From Plasticicumulans acidivorans (GTDB lineage Bacteria; Pseudomonadota; Gammaproteobacteria; Competibacterales; Competibacteraceae), in assembly GCF_003182095.1 (NCBI RefSeq), contig NZ_QGTJ01000007.1, positions 124,001-188,000 on the forward strand: a stretch of 64,000 bases of DNA, read 5' to 3'. The stretch's first letter is position 1. Every line of letters starts with the position of its first letter. Below, piece after piece: positions 42,803 through 51,893 of the stretch. The position numbers were made by a program, and so were the translations under genes. The notes beneath the pieces were generated by a model, which was not told where the DNA came from, did no database searches, and saw only the letters and a program-made list of their open reading frames with translations.

Positions 42803-44071
42803 ATGAGCGAAGCGCGTATCCCGGCCCAGCCCAGCTGCGCCGACGATTTCGATCCGCAATCCCTGCCGGTGGCTGAGGCGCTGGCGCGCATCCAGCAGCA
42901 GGTGCAGCCGGTGAGCGGCTGCGAGCAGCTGAATCTGCGCGCCGCACTCGGCCGTGTGCTCGCCGCCGACGTGCTGGCGCCGGTCGACGTGCCGGCATAC
43001 GACAACTCGGCGATGGACGGCTACGCCGTGCGCAGCGCCGATCTGCCGGCGGTCGGCAGCGTGCGGCTGCGCCTCGTCGGCAGCGCTTTCGCCGGTCAGC
43101 CGTGGGGCGGTTGCCTCGGTGCCGGTGAGGCCGTGCGCATCATGACCGGCGCGCTGCTGCCGGACGGCGCCGACAGCGTCGTCATGCAGGAGCACGCCGC
43201 GCGCGACGGCGATTCGGTGAGCATCGGCAGTGGTCATCGCGCCGGGCAGAACGTGCGCCGGGTCGGCGAGGACCTGCGCTGCGGCAGCGTGGTGCTGGCG
43301 GGCGGGCGGCGCATCGCCCCGTTCGATGTCGGCGTGCTGGCCTCGCTCGGGCGTGGCGAGGTGCGCGTGCGCCGGCGTGTGCGGGTGGCGTTTTTCTCGA
43401 CCGGCGACGAGCTGCGTTCGATCGGCGAGCCGCTGGAGGCCGGCTGTGTCTACGACAGCAACCGTTATTCGCTGTACGGCATGCTCAGCCGGCTCGGCGT
43501 CGACGTGCTCGATTTCGGCGTGGTGCGCGATTGCCGCGAGGCGCTGCGGGAGACGCTGCGCGAGGCGGCGGCCAGCGCCGACGTGGTCATTACCTCGGGC
43601 GGCGTGTCGGTCGGCGAGGCGGACTTCGTCAGGGACACACTGCTCGCGCTCGGCCGCATTCACTTCTGGAAGATTGCGATGAAGCCGGGGCGGCCGCTGG
43701 CCTTCGGCCATATCGACGATGCGCTGTTCTTCGGCCTGCCGGGCAATCCGGTGGCGGTGGTGGTCACCTTTTTCCAGTTCGTGCAGCCGGCGCTGCACCG
43801 GCTGATGGGCATGCCCGAGCAGGCGCCGCTGCTGCTGCGCGCCCGTGCACTGGCGCCCATGAAGAAACGGCCGGGGCGCACCGAATACCAGCGCGGCATC
43901 CTGCAGCGCGAGGCGGACGGCCAGCTTGGCGTGCGCCTGAGCGGCGCGCAGGGTTCCGGTGTGCTCAGTTCGATGAGCCGGGCCAACTGCTTCGTGGTGC
44001 TGGCACAGGCGAGTGCCGAAGTGGCGGCCGGTGACTGGGTCGACGTGCAACCGTTCGAGGGTTTGTACTGA
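42803..44071 (+). CDS. moeA: Molybdopterin molybdenumtransferase MoeA
   Basis: A 422-aa enzyme that inserts molybdate into adenylylated molybdopterin. The signature [19 protein letters not shown] is in domain [19 protein letters not shown] follows, and domain III has [39 protein letters not shown] and KPGRPLAFG. The C-terminal domain IV is complete. Member of the thiD-mobB-moeA-crcB run. Confidence 0.95.
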   Translation: MSEARIPAQPSCADDFDPQSLPVAEALARIQQQVQPVSGCEQLNLRAALGRVLAADVLAPVDVPAYDNSAMDGYAVRSADLPAVGSVRLRLVGSAFAGQPWGGCLGAGEAVRIMTGALLPDGADSVVMQEHAARDGDSVSIGSGHRAGQNVRRVGEDLRCGSVVLAGGRRIAPFDVGVLASLGRGEVRVRRRVRVAFFSTGDELRSIGEPLEAGCVYDSNRYSLYGMLSRLGVDVLDFGVVRDCREALRETLREAAASADVVITSGGVSVGEADFVRDTLLALGRIHFWKIAMKPGRPLAFGHIDDALFFGLPGNPVAVVVTFFQFVQPALHRLMGMPEQAPLLLRARALAPMKKRPGRTEYQRGILQREADGQLGVRLSGAQGSGVLSSMSRANCFVVLAQASAEVAAGDWVDVQPFEGLY

Positions 44072-44105
44072 TGATGGGGCTGGAGCGGGCGGGAGTGTGG
44101 CGCAG

Positions 44106-44495
44106 ATGAACGCGATGGCATTGCTTGCGATCGGCAGTGGTGCAGCCGGCGGCGCCTGGCTGCGCTGGCTGCTCGGGCTGTGGCTGAACGCGCTGTTCCC
44201 GACGGTGCCGCTCGGCACGCTGGCGGCGAACTGGCTCGGCGGGCTGCTGATGGGCGTGGCACTGGGGTTGTTCCAGCTGTGGCCGGGATTGGCGCCGGAG
44301 CTGCGGCTGGGCGTGACCACCGGTTTTCTCGGTGGGCTGACGACGTTTTCGACCTTCTCCGCCGAGATCGTCACGCTGCTGCTGCGCGGTGAGATCGGCT
44401 GGGGCTTGGGGGCGATCGCGCTGCACGTCGGCGGTTCGCTGGCGATGACGGCGCTGGGCCTGCTCGGTATCGGCAGTCTCCTCGGGCCGCGTTGA
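44106..44495 (+). CDS. crcB: Fluoride exporter CrcB/FluC
   Basis: A 129-aa four-helix dual-topology channel. Family signatures are [32 protein letters not shown] and the fluoride-pore segment [17 protein letters not shown] with the Phe box. It starts 34 bp after moeA. No fluoride riboswitch is seen upstream. Confidence 0.94.
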   Translation: MNAMALLAIGSGAAGGAWLRWLLGLWLNALFPTVPLGTLAANWLGGLLMGVALGLFQLWPGLAPELRLGVTTGFLGGLTTFSTFSAEIVTLLLRGEIGWGLGAIALHVGGSLAMTALGLLGIGSLLGPR

Positions 44496-44584
44496 CCTGC
44501 ATCAATTGAAGTGCAGCTGCAGCGGCATCCGCAGCGGGGACGGCATAGGCTAATCACGAAGCCCCTCGCGCGAGCTGACACTGT

Positions 44585-45475
44585 ATGTTCGTCGAAGCGT
44601 TCCACCATGCTGGAATTGGACCGTGGTCCCGACGCTGGGGGCGCTGGCTGTGCGTGCTGCTGCTGAGCCTCGGCGTAGGTGGGGTTCTGCGTGCCGAGCC
44701 GGCGTTCGAACTGGCGGTATTCCCCTATCTGAGCACACGTGCCCTGTTCGGCCTCTATGCCCCGCTGCGCGAGGCACTGCAGGATGCGCTCGGGCGTCCG
44801 GTCGTGCTGGTGACGGCGGCTGATTTCCGCAGTTTCTTCGAGAGTGCGCGCCACGGCGAATACCCGTTGATCGGCATCGCCCCGCATGGCGCGCGGCTGA
44901 TGCAGCGCGAGGCGGGGTATGTGCCGCTGGCGAGCGCGCGGCGTGAACTGCATCCCTGCCTGGTGGTGGCGGCCGACAGTCCGCTGCAGCGCCTGAGCGA
45001 TCTGCGCGGCACGCGGCTGGCGACGCCGGACCGGCTGGCGATCGTCAACAGTCTGGCGCGGCGTGCGCTGCACGACGCCGGCCTCGATGTGGCCCGCGAA
45101 CTCACGTTCCATGAGTACCCCTCGCACAGCGCGGTGCTGGCGGCGGTGCTGCAGGGTGACGTGCAGGTCGGCGTGCTGAGCAGCACCGTGTGGTTGCGCA
45201 CGTCTCCAGCCGAACGCGAAGGACTGCGTTTGCTGGCCGAGCTGCACATCGAGCCGCCGATCCCGCCGATGATGTTCCTCGCCCGAGGCGATCTGCCACC
45301 GACACTGCAGGCACAGTTGCGCCAGGTGTTGCTGGGCTTTGCCGATACGCCAGCGGGTGCCGAGTTCATGCGCCGCTCCGGGCACATCGGCTACCGTGAA
45401 CCGAGCACAGAGGAGCTGCGCTCGCTGGACGATGCCGCCGAGGAACTGGCCCGTGCCCTTGACGCCGCACCATGA
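44585..45475 (+). CDS. PhnD-like periplasmic phosphate/phosphonate-binding protein
   Basis: A 296-aa binding protein with an N-terminal membrane/signal segment (WLCVLLLSLGVGGVLRAEPA). The PhnD/SsuA2 fold features are FELAVFPYLSTRALFGLYAPL, the SH-type residues in FHEYPSHSAVLAAVLQGDVQVGVLSST, and PLQRLSDLRGTRLATPD. No permease or ATPase gene is nearby; instead the stop overlaps the start of a GGDEF/EAL gene (ATGA). It likely works as a ligand sensor for that protein rather than in import. Ligand unknown. Confidence 0.85.
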   Translation: MFVEAFHHAGIGPWSRRWGRWLCVLLLSLGVGGVLRAEPAFELAVFPYLSTRALFGLYAPLREALQDALGRPVVLVTAADFRSFFESARHGEYPLIGIAPHGARLMQREAGYVPLASARRELHPCLVVAADSPLQRLSDLRGTRLATPDRLAIVNSLARRALHDAGLDVARELTFHEYPSHSAVLAAVLQGDVQVGVLSSTVWLRTSPAEREGLRLLAELHIEPPIPPMMFLARGDLPPTLQAQLRQVLLGFADTPAGAEFMRRSGHIGYREPSTEELRSLDDAAEELARALDAAP

Positions 45476-47874
45476 ACCGCTGGTCGTTATGGCGTGCACT
45501 GGGCACGCGTCTGGTGGTTGCGAGCCTGCTGGTCGAGCTGCTGATGCTGGCGCTGCTGGTCTGCAACGCCTGGCGCGTCACTGAAGAAGGGCTGCTCGAA
45601 CAGTCGCGCCTGCGGATGCAGGAAGTCGGGACGCTGCTGGCGGCGGCGCTGGCAGCACCGCTGGCGGAGCGTGATTACGTCACGCTGCAGGAGCTGCTCG
45701 ATGCGGTGCGCCGCCGTGACGGCCTGAGCTATCTGGTGCTGCTCGATGCCGACGGCCGTCAGGTCGCCGCTGCCGGCTGGAATACGCAGGAGGCGCTGCC
45801 GCCGGTTGCCGACAACGCGCAGCTGGATCACCGCTACGGCGCGCGTTTCGACGGCCGGCGGGTGCTGGAGCTGGCCGGGCAGCGGCTCGGCGAGCTGCAC
45901 TTTGGCGTCGACCTCGGCTTTCTGCATCAGCTGCGGGCCCGCCTGCTCAGTCAGAGCGTGCTGATCGCCACGCTGGAAATGTTCGCCTCGACCCTGTTGC
46001 TCGGTCTGATCGGTTACTGGCTGACGCGGCGTCTGCATGCCCTGAGCACGCTCAGCGAGGCGCTGGCCGACGGCGGGCAGGCGCAGCGCGCCGCCGAAGG
46101 CGAGGATGAGGTCGGCCGGCTCGGACGGGCGTTCAACCGCATGGCCGATGCGATCGCGGTGCGCATCGTCGAACTGGAAGCCGCGCGCGACCAGAGCCGC
46201 CGCTTCCTCGCCCATACGCAGACCGAGAGCGCCCGGCTGGCGGCGGTGCTTGGCGCCGTGCGTCGTGGCCTGCTGTTCACCGAGGGCGATGGCCGCATCG
46301 TGTTCGTCAACGCGGCCTGGCGACGGATGTGGGGTGTCGATGAGCAGAGCGGGCTGGTCGGGCGGCCGCTCGGCGAGGTGTTCGCGTATTGCGCGCGCTG
46401 GCTCAGCGACCCGACACAGCTGCAGTTCAGCGCCGGTGAACGCTGCGGCGACGAGCGCGAGCTGCGCTGCACCGATGGCCGCATCGTCGTCGTGCGCTGC
46501 GAGACGGTGCACGACGCCGCCGGCAGCGGCCTGCTGTGGATCTTCGAGGATGTCACCCGCGAGCGCGAGACGGCGGAGCGTCTGCTCTATCTGGCCGAGC
46601 GCGACACGCTGACCGGCCTGTACAACCGTCATCGCTTCGCCTCGGCGCTGGAGGGCATGCTGCGCACCGTCGAGCGCCGCGGCGGCAGCGGGGCGCTGCT
46701 GTATTTCGATCTCGACAACTTCAAGCAGATCAACGACGGCTTTGGCCATCACGCTGGCGACGACGTGTTGCAGCGGGTGGCCCGCGAGGTCGGTCGCCTG
46801 GTGCGCGCCGATGAGACACTGGCGCGGCTGGGCGGCGACGAATTCGCGCTGATCGTCACCGGCGCCGGCGAGAACGAGGCTTCAGTGCTGGCCGAGCGCA
46901 TCGTCAACGCCATCGGCCGGCTGCCCTGTGTCTGTGCCGGCCAGCCGGTGCGCCTGTCCTGCAGTCTCGGCATCGCGCTGTATCCGCAGCATGCGCAAAC
47001 GGCCAGCGAGCTGGTGGTCTGCGCGGATGCCGCGATGTATCAGGCCAAGCAGGCGGGCAGGAACGCCTGGCGCTTGTTTCGCCTCTGCGCCGATGCCGGG
47101 CAGGTCCAGCGTGAGCGCATGAGCTGGAGCACGCGCCTGACGCGGGCGCTGGAGCGCGAGCAGTTCCGTCTGTTCTTCCAGGGCATCTACCGGGCCCGTG
47201 ACGGCCACCTCAGCCACCTCGAAGTCCTGCTGCGCCTGGATGACGTCGCGCCGGCGCCGCCGTGTCTGCCGGGCGAGTTCGTTGCCGCGGCCGAACGCAG
47301 CGGTCGCATCACCGACATCGACCGCTGGGTGGTGGGGACGGCGGTGCGCCGGCTGGCTACCGATCTGGCGCTGCCGCCGCTGGCGGTCAACGTCTCCGCC
47401 CGTTCGCTGCAGCAGCCGGGCTTCGCCGGCTTCATCCTGCATGTGCTGGCGCTGCACGACGTGGCGCCGCGACGGTTGCTGATCGAGCTGACGGAGTCGG
47501 CGGTGTTCGCCGACATCCAGCAGGCGCGTTATTTCATCGCCGATCTGCAGCGCGCCGGCTGCCGGGTCTGCATCGATGACTTCGGCAGCGGCTTCGGCAC
47601 CTTCCCGGTGCTGCGCGAGCTCGGCGCCGAAGTGCTGAAGATCAACGCCGGCCTGGTGCGCAATCTGGGCTCAGCGCATGACGACGGCTGCTTCGTGCGC
47701 GCGATCGTGCAGATCGCGCGCGGGCTGGAACGCACCACGGTGGCCAAAGGCGTCGAGGACGCTGCCACGCTCGCGCTGCTGCGCGAGCTGGGAGTCGACC
47801 TGGTGCAGGGTTTTCATTTCGGCCACCCGGCGGCCGACCTGCCGCCGGAGCAGTTCGGCGGCGATGGCCACTGA
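45472..47874 (+). CDS. HAMP-PAS-GGDEF-EAL membrane protein, probable diguanylate cyclase
   Basis: An 800-aa protein. TM1 is at about 15-33, a periplasmic sensor at about 34-160, TM2 at about 161-185, HAMP at about 186-240, PAS at about 257-370, GGDEF at about 378-540 and EAL at about 556-795. The GGDEF core is intact (RLGGDEFALI, FDLDNFKQINDGFGH). The EAL domain reads EVL, keeps NVS, LTES, IDDFGSGF, LKIN and the Gln of VQGFHFG. The general-base position has changed: AKGVED replaces AEGVET, putting Lys where RocR-type enzymes need Glu. I infer cyclase activity with a non-catalytic EAL. Coupled to the upstream PhnD-like protein, probably its periplasmic input. Confidence 0.88.
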   Translation: MNRWSLWRALGTRLVVASLLVELLMLALLVCNAWRVTEEGLLEQSRLRMQEVGTLLAAALAAPLAERDYVTLQELLDAVRRRDGLSYLVLLDADGRQVAAAGWNTQEALPPVADNAQLDHRYGARFDGRRVLELAGQRLGELHFGVDLGFLHQLRARLLSQSVLIATLEMFASTLLLGLIGYWLTRRLHALSTLSEALADGGQAQRAAEGEDEVGRLGRAFNRMADAIAVRIVELEAARDQSRRFLAHTQTESARLAAVLGAVRRGLLFTEGDGRIVFVNAAWRRMWGVDEQSGLVGRPLGEVFAYCARWLSDPTQLQFSAGERCGDERELRCTDGRIVVVRCETVHDAAGSGLLWIFEDVTRERETAERLLYLAERDTLTGLYNRHRFASALEGMLRTVERRGGSGALLYFDLDNFKQINDGFGHHAGDDVLQRVAREVGRLVRADETLARLGGDEFALIVTGAGENEASVLAERIVNAIGRLPCVCAGQPVRLSCSLGIALYPQHAQTASELVVCADAAMYQAKQAGRNAWRLFRLCADAGQVQRERMSWSTRLTRALEREQFRLFFQGIYRARDGHLSHLEVLLRLDDVAPAPPCLPGEFVAAAERSGRITDIDRWVVGTAVRRLATDLALPPLAVNVSARSLQQPGFAGFILHVLALHDVAPRRLLIELTESAVFADIQQARYFIADLQRAGCRVCIDDFGSGFGTFPVLRELGAEVLKINAGLVRNLGSAHDDGCFVRAIVQIARGLERTTVAKGVEDAATLALLRELGVDLVQGFHFGHPAADLPPEQFGGDGH

Positions 47875-47883
47875 GCGTCGCCC

Positions 47884-48498
47884 TCAGTAGCCGCGGGCGG
47901 CGAGGACGCGCTCGACGGTATCGACGATCGCCTGCGTCTGGCTGTCGACTTCCAGATTGACCTGATCGCCGACCTGCGAATGGCCGAACACCGTCACCCG
48001 CAGGGTTTCCGGGATCAGGTAGACGCTGAACTCGCCGTCCTGCACGTCGCAGATGGTCAGGCTGCAGCCGTTCAGCGCGACGTAGCCCTTGTCCATGATG
48101 TACTTGACCAGCGGCGCCGGTACGCGGAAGCGCACGACGCAGTTGTCGGCGTCCGGGCGCTCGATGGCGACGATTTCCGCGATGCCGTGCACATGGCCGG
48201 AGAGCACGTGGCCGCCGACCTCGGCGCCGTAGTGCGCGGCGCGCTCGACGTTGACCAGGCTGCCGACGTCGAGCCGGCCGAGGTTGGTCAGGCGCAGCGA
48301 TTCCATCATCACATCGAAGCCGACGCGGTCGTTCTCGAAGCCGGTGACGGTCAGGCAGGTGCCGTTGACGGCGATGCTGGCGCCGATCGCCAGCCCGCCG
48401 CGCAGCGGCTCGGGCAGGCTCAGCGTGAGGGTGATCAGTTGCGGCTTGCGCACGATCCCGACGACGGGAACGGCGGCCTGCACGATGCCGGTGAACAT
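47884..48498 (-). CDS. ribE: Riboflavin synthase alpha subunit
   Basis: A 204-aa trimeric enzyme that dismutates 6,7-dimethyl-8-ribityllumazine to riboflavin. It has two lumazine-binding repeats. The first holds MFTGIVQA and VNGTCLTVT; the second holds GHVLSGHVHGI, VALNGCSLTICD and LIPETLRVTVFG. C-terminal DTVERVLAAR is typical. ATG at 48498 is the conserved start; the upstream frame to 48678 is spurious. It stands alone; I saw no FMN riboswitch upstream. Confidence 0.95.
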   Translation of the reverse strand: MFTGIVQAAVPVVGIVRKPQLITLTLSLPEPLRGGLAIGASIAVNGTCLTVTGFENDRVGFDVMMESLRLTNLGRLDVGSLVNVERAAHYGAEVGGHVLSGHVHGIAEIVAIERPDADNCVVRFRVPAPLVKYIMDKGYVALNGCSLTICDVQDGEFSVYLIPETLRVTVFGHSQVGDQVNLEVDSQTQAIVDTVERVLAARGY

Positions 48499-48717
48499 GG
48501 GCTGACTCCACGGGAAGCGGGCCGCCGGCAGGCGGTCCGGGAAGCGGGGGCGCCGGCACGGGCGCGGCGCATCTGGGGGACAGGCGATGTTAGCCCGCGT
48601 GCCGCCGCAGCGGAAACCGCCGCGGCGCTGCAGCATGGCAGTCGGCCGGTGTGCTGCTAAGTTCGGCTTAACCGCCATTGCCGCCGCGAGCGGTCCGCCA
48701 ACGAAGGACGTTCTCCG

Positions 48718-49020
48718 ATGTGCCAGATCTACGCCAGCACCGATCCCGCGCTGTATGCCACTCAGGCCCGTTCCGTGCGCATCGATGGCGTCGTCACCAG
48801 CGTGCGTCTCGAAGCCGAGTTCTGGGCGATCCTTGAGCGTATCGCGGCGGAGGAGGGACTGACCACGCCGCGCTTCCTCAGCCAGCTCTACAGCGAAAAA
48901 CTGGCCCGCGAAGGCGAGATCGCCAATTTCGCCTCGCTGCTGCGCGTGGTCTGCACCTGCTACCTGGCGCGCCAGGCGGCGGCCTGCCCGTCGCCGTCAC
49001 GCCTCGCCTCGCTCGGCTGA
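48718..49020 (+). CDS. Ribbon-helix-helix domain protein
   Basis: A 100-aa protein whose central part (about 18-70) matches the RHH_4-type fold: the beta strand RSVRIDGVVTSVRLEAEFW, then helices ILERIAAEEGLTTPRFLSQLYSEKL and NFASLLRVVCTCYLAR. Such proteins are small DNA-binding regulators or accessory factors. Four cysteines are present, including MCQIYASTDP at the N-terminus. AAGGA precedes the ATG. It is a single gene with a near-palindrome (AGCCGGCT core, 49053-49068) just downstream. Target unknown. Confidence 0.75.
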   Translation: MCQIYASTDPALYATQARSVRIDGVVTSVRLEAEFWAILERIAAEEGLTTPRFLSQLYSEKLAREGEIANFASLLRVVCTCYLARQAAACPSPSRLASLG

Positions 49021-49150
49021 GGCGCCGCCTGCCGGCTTCGCATGACGCGATGTAGCAGCCGGCTACTACCACGCTGCGCGACCGCGGTGCTGTAGTGACG
49101 GGGTGACCGGTCGGATGGTCCGACCAGCACTGACCGCAGCGGAGGCCGGC

Positions 49151-49546
49151 GTGGCGAAGATCATTCACAGCATGATCCGGGTGCTCGACCTGGATCGTTC
49201 CCTCGCGTTCTACCGCGAGGCTTTCGGGCTCACCGAGTCCCACCGTCTCGACTTTCCCGACTTTGCGCTGGTCTACCTGCGCAACGACGAAAACGACGTC
49301 GAGCTCGAACTCACGCTGAACAAGGGCCGCACCGAGCCCTACAGCCACGGCAGCGGCTACGGCCACATCGCCGTCTGCGTCGATGACGCCGCCAGCGAGC
49401 GCGAGCGCTTCCAGACCCTCGGCTATGCGCCGCGGGAGCTGGTCGAGTTCGCGCCGGACGGTCAGCTGCTCGCGCGCTTTTTCTTCGTCACCGACCCGGA
49501 CGGCTACGAGATCGAGGTGCTTGAGCGCCACGGCCACTACCGCTGA
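49151..49546 (+). CDS. VOC-family glyoxalase (lactoylglutathione lyase-like)
   Basis: A 131-aa metalloenzyme of the glyoxalase I/VOC superfamily. Conserved elements are HSMIRVLDLDRSLAFYREAFGL (first metal-ligand His), VELELTLN, YGHIAVCVDD (second His) and FVTDPDGYEIEVLER (Glu). The pattern is close to GloA but the N-terminal part is shorter than some, so the substrate is not certain. GTG at 49151 follows GGAGG. Next gene, 27 bp downstream, encodes the Tat-exported GMC small subunit. Confidence 0.85.
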   Translation: MAKIIHSMIRVLDLDRSLAFYREAFGLTESHRLDFPDFALVYLRNDENDVELELTLNKGRTEPYSHGSGYGHIAVCVDDAASERERFQTLGYAPRELVEFAPDGQLLARFFFVTDPDGYEIEVLERHGHYR

Positions 49547-49573
49547 GCGGGAACCACCGAGGAGGACCGCATC

Positions 49574-50128
49574 ATGCTCCATGCCTACCTGAGCCGCCGG
49601 CAGTTTCTGCTGCACAGCGGCAGTGCCGTCGCCGGCGTTGCCGTACTCGGCAGCGCGCCGGCCTTTCTGCTGCCGGGCCCGGCCTGGGCCGGCGAGCTGA
49701 AGACCCTGGCGCAGCCGGTGGCGACCACCCTGCTGCAGATGTGCCGGGCGATCTTCCCGCACGCCGAACTCGACGATGTTCATTACGCCCCCTGGGTGCA
49801 GGGCCTCGATGCCGAGGCGGCAGCCGATCCGGCGGTCGCCAGTCTGCTGGGTGACGGAGTCCGCACGCTCGACGCGGCGCGCGGCAAGCCCTTCGTCGAT
49901 CTGGAAATGAGCACGCAGCTTGAGGTGCTGCGCGGCATCGAAAGCAGCGCCTTTTTTCAGAAAGTGCGCGGCAAGGGCGTCGTTGCGCTCTACGGCAACA
50001 AGGCCGTGTGGGCGCGGCTGGGTTACGAAGGCGCCTCCTGGGACAAGGGCGGCTATCTGCACCGCGGTTTCAACGATCTGGACTGGCTGCCGGATCCGCC
50101 GGAGGAGGCGAGTCCGAAACCCGCCTGA
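49574..50128 (+). CDS. Tat-exported gluconate 2-dehydrogenase gamma-type subunit
   Basis: A 184-aa protein with a twin-arginine signal: SRRQFLLHSG followed by a hydrophobic region and a cleavage site near AWA-GE. The mature part (about 40-184) resembles the small subunit of membrane-bound GMC dehydrogenases (TTLLQMCRAIFPHAEL, GVVALYGNKAVWARLGYEGASWDKGGYLHRGFNDLDWLP). The small subunit is thought to carry the flavoprotein across the membrane by hitch-hiking on its Tat signal. RBS GAGGAGG. Paired with the large subunit 72 bp downstream. Confidence 0.82.
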   Translation: MLHAYLSRRQFLLHSGSAVAGVAVLGSAPAFLLPGPAWAGELKTLAQPVATTLLQMCRAIFPHAELDDVHYAPWVQGLDAEAAADPAVASLLGDGVRTLDAARGKPFVDLEMSTQLEVLRGIESSAFFQKVRGKGVVALYGNKAVWARLGYEGASWDKGGYLHRGFNDLDWLPDPPEEASPKPA

Positions 50129-50200
50129 AGCAACGCCCCGTGACCGGCACACAGATCACCACAACACCGCCGGCGCGCCACCAGAGAGGAGATCGAGAAA

Positions 50201-51769
50201 ATGGCCAAGTTCGCCGCGGACGACGCGTCTGTCGTCGTCATCATCGGCTCGGGCGCGGGCGGCGGTACGCTCGCCAACGAGCTGTGTCAGCAGGGGATCG
50301 ACGTGGTGCTGCTGGAAGCAGGCCAGCGCCAGTCCTCGGCTGCGTTCATCAATGACGAGTGGGATTCCTTCGCCCAGCTCGCCTGGCTCGATAAGCGCAC
50401 CACCTCGGGGTCGTGGCGCATCGCCAAAGACTTTCCGAACCTGCCGGCGTGGATCTGCAAGACCGTCGGTGGCACCACCACGCACTGGGCCGGCGCCAGC
50501 CTGCGCTTCCATGACTGGGAGTTCCGTGCCCGCAGCACCTACGGCGAGATCAAGGGTGCCAATCTGCTCGACTGGCCGGTCACGCTGGCCGAGCTTGAAC
50601 CGTACTACGCGCGCGCCGAGGACAAGATGGGCGTGACGCGCACCAACGGCATTCCCGGCCTGCCCGGCAACAACAACTTCAAGGTGTTCTACAACGGCGC
50701 GATCAAGGCCGGCTACGGTCAGTGCCATACCGGGCGCATGGCAATCAACAGCCGTCCGCGCGCCGGACGCAACAGCTGCCTGCAGCTCGGCTTCTGCTTC
50801 CAGGGCTGCAAGTCCGGCGCGAAGTGGTCGACGCTCTACACCGAGATCCCGGCGGCGGAGGCCACCGACCATCTCGAACTGCGCACCGGCGCCCACGTCA
50901 GCCGCATCGAGCACGACGCGCGCGGCCGCGCCAGCGGCGTGGTCTACTTCGACGCCAGCGGTGTCGAGCAGCGGCAGAAGGCGCGGGTGGTCTGCGTCGC
51001 CGGCAATTCGATCGAGACGCCGCGCCTGCTGCTGCTGTCGGCGAGCGGCAAGTTTCCGGACGGTCTGGCGAATTCCTCGGGCCAGGTGGGGCGCAACTAC
51101 ATGCGCCACATGACCGGCTCGGTCTACGCCGTGTTCGATCAGCCGGTGCACTTCTACCGCGGCACGGTGATGGCCGGCGCCATCCTCGATGAGGCGCGCA
51201 ACGATCCAGGCCGCGGCTTCGTCGGCGGCTACGAGATGGAAACGCTGTCGCTCGGCCTGCCGTTCATGGGTGCCTTCCTTGAACCGGGGGGCTGGGGGCC
51301 GGACTTCGCGCGGATGATGTCGCTGTATACGCATACCGCCGGCATGTGGCTGGTCGGCGAGGACATGCCGCAGGAGAGCAATCGCGTGACGCTGAACACC
51401 GCGGTCAAGGACCAGTGGGGCCTGCCGGTGCCAAACGTGCATTTCGATGATCACCCCAACGATCTGGCGATGCGCGAGCATGCCTACCGTGCCGGCACCA
51501 GGGTCTACGAGGCGGTCGGCGCCGTTGGCGTGCACCGCACGCCGCCGTATCCGTCGACGCACAATCTGGGCACCTGCCGGATGAGCGCCAAGGCGGAAGA
51601 CGGCGTCTGCGATGCCCACGGCCGCACGCACGATGTGCCCAATCTGTTCATCTCCGACGGCAGTCAGTTCACCAGTGGCGGTGCGGAGAATCCGACGCTG
51701 ACCATCGTGTCGCTGGCAATCCGCCAGGCCGAATACATCGGTGCGCAGATGGCGGCCCGCGCGCTGTGA
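50201..51769 (+). CDS. GMC-family FAD oxidoreductase, large subunit
   Basis: A 522-aa FAD-dependent dehydrogenase of the gluconate/sorbitol/glucose GMC type. FAD-binding VVIIGSGAGGGTLANELCQQGIDVVLLEAG is at the N-terminus. GGTTTHWAGASLRFHDWEF is diagnostic of this branch, with VVCVAGNSIETPRLLLLSAS and the C-terminal THNLGTCRMSAKAEDGVCDAHGRTHDVPNLFISDGS containing the active-site His region. No Sec/Tat signal of its own, so it likely exports with the small subunit. A c-type cytochrome third subunit is not adjacent. GAGGAGA precedes the ATG. Confidence 0.88.
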   Translation: MAKFAADDASVVVIIGSGAGGGTLANELCQQGIDVVLLEAGQRQSSAAFINDEWDSFAQLAWLDKRTTSGSWRIAKDFPNLPAWICKTVGGTTTHWAGASLRFHDWEFRARSTYGEIKGANLLDWPVTLAELEPYYARAEDKMGVTRTNGIPGLPGNNNFKVFYNGAIKAGYGQCHTGRMAINSRPRAGRNSCLQLGFCFQGCKSGAKWSTLYTEIPAAEATDHLELRTGAHVSRIEHDARGRASGVVYFDASGVEQRQKARVVCVAGNSIETPRLLLLSASGKFPDGLANSSGQVGRNYMRHMTGSVYAVFDQPVHFYRGTVMAGAILDEARNDPGRGFVGGYEMETLSLGLPFMGAFLEPGGWGPDFARMMSLYTHTAGMWLVGEDMPQESNRVTLNTAVKDQWGLPVPNVHFDDHPNDLAMREHAYRAGTRVYEAVGAVGVHRTPPYPSTHNLGTCRMSAKAEDGVCDAHGRTHDVPNLFISDGSQFTSGGAENPTLTIVSLAIRQAEYIGAQMAARAL

Positions 51770-51800
51770 ACCATCCGCCTGCCATGCGGCAAGCAAAGCT

Positions 51801-51827
51801 GCCGGCCTGGACTTGCTCCGGGCCGGC
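51801..51827 (+). terminator. Weak hairpin after the GMC oxidoreductase gene
   Basis: GCCGGCC (51801-51807) and GGCCGGC (51821-51827) form a perfect 7-bp stem with a 13-nt loop, 31 nt after the stop. There is no T-tract. Confidence 0.3.
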
Positions 51828-51893
51828 GCTGCCCGGAATACTGCGCCTCCATGCCGTGCCCGCTGCACCGCGGGGGGCTTTTACCGAGGCCGC

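Noticed and set aside
44072..44105. Fluoride riboswitch before crcB
   Set aside because: The gap is 34 bp, too short for the aptamer.
42725..45499. A 924-aa minus-strand ORF
   Set aside because: It is antisense to moeA, crcB and the PhnD-like gene, which have clear family signatures; low-complexity His/Arg/Gln content is typical of a shadow.
48499..48717. FMN riboswitch before riboflavin synthase
   Set aside because: No RFN-element sequence blocks found on the minus strand of the upstream region.
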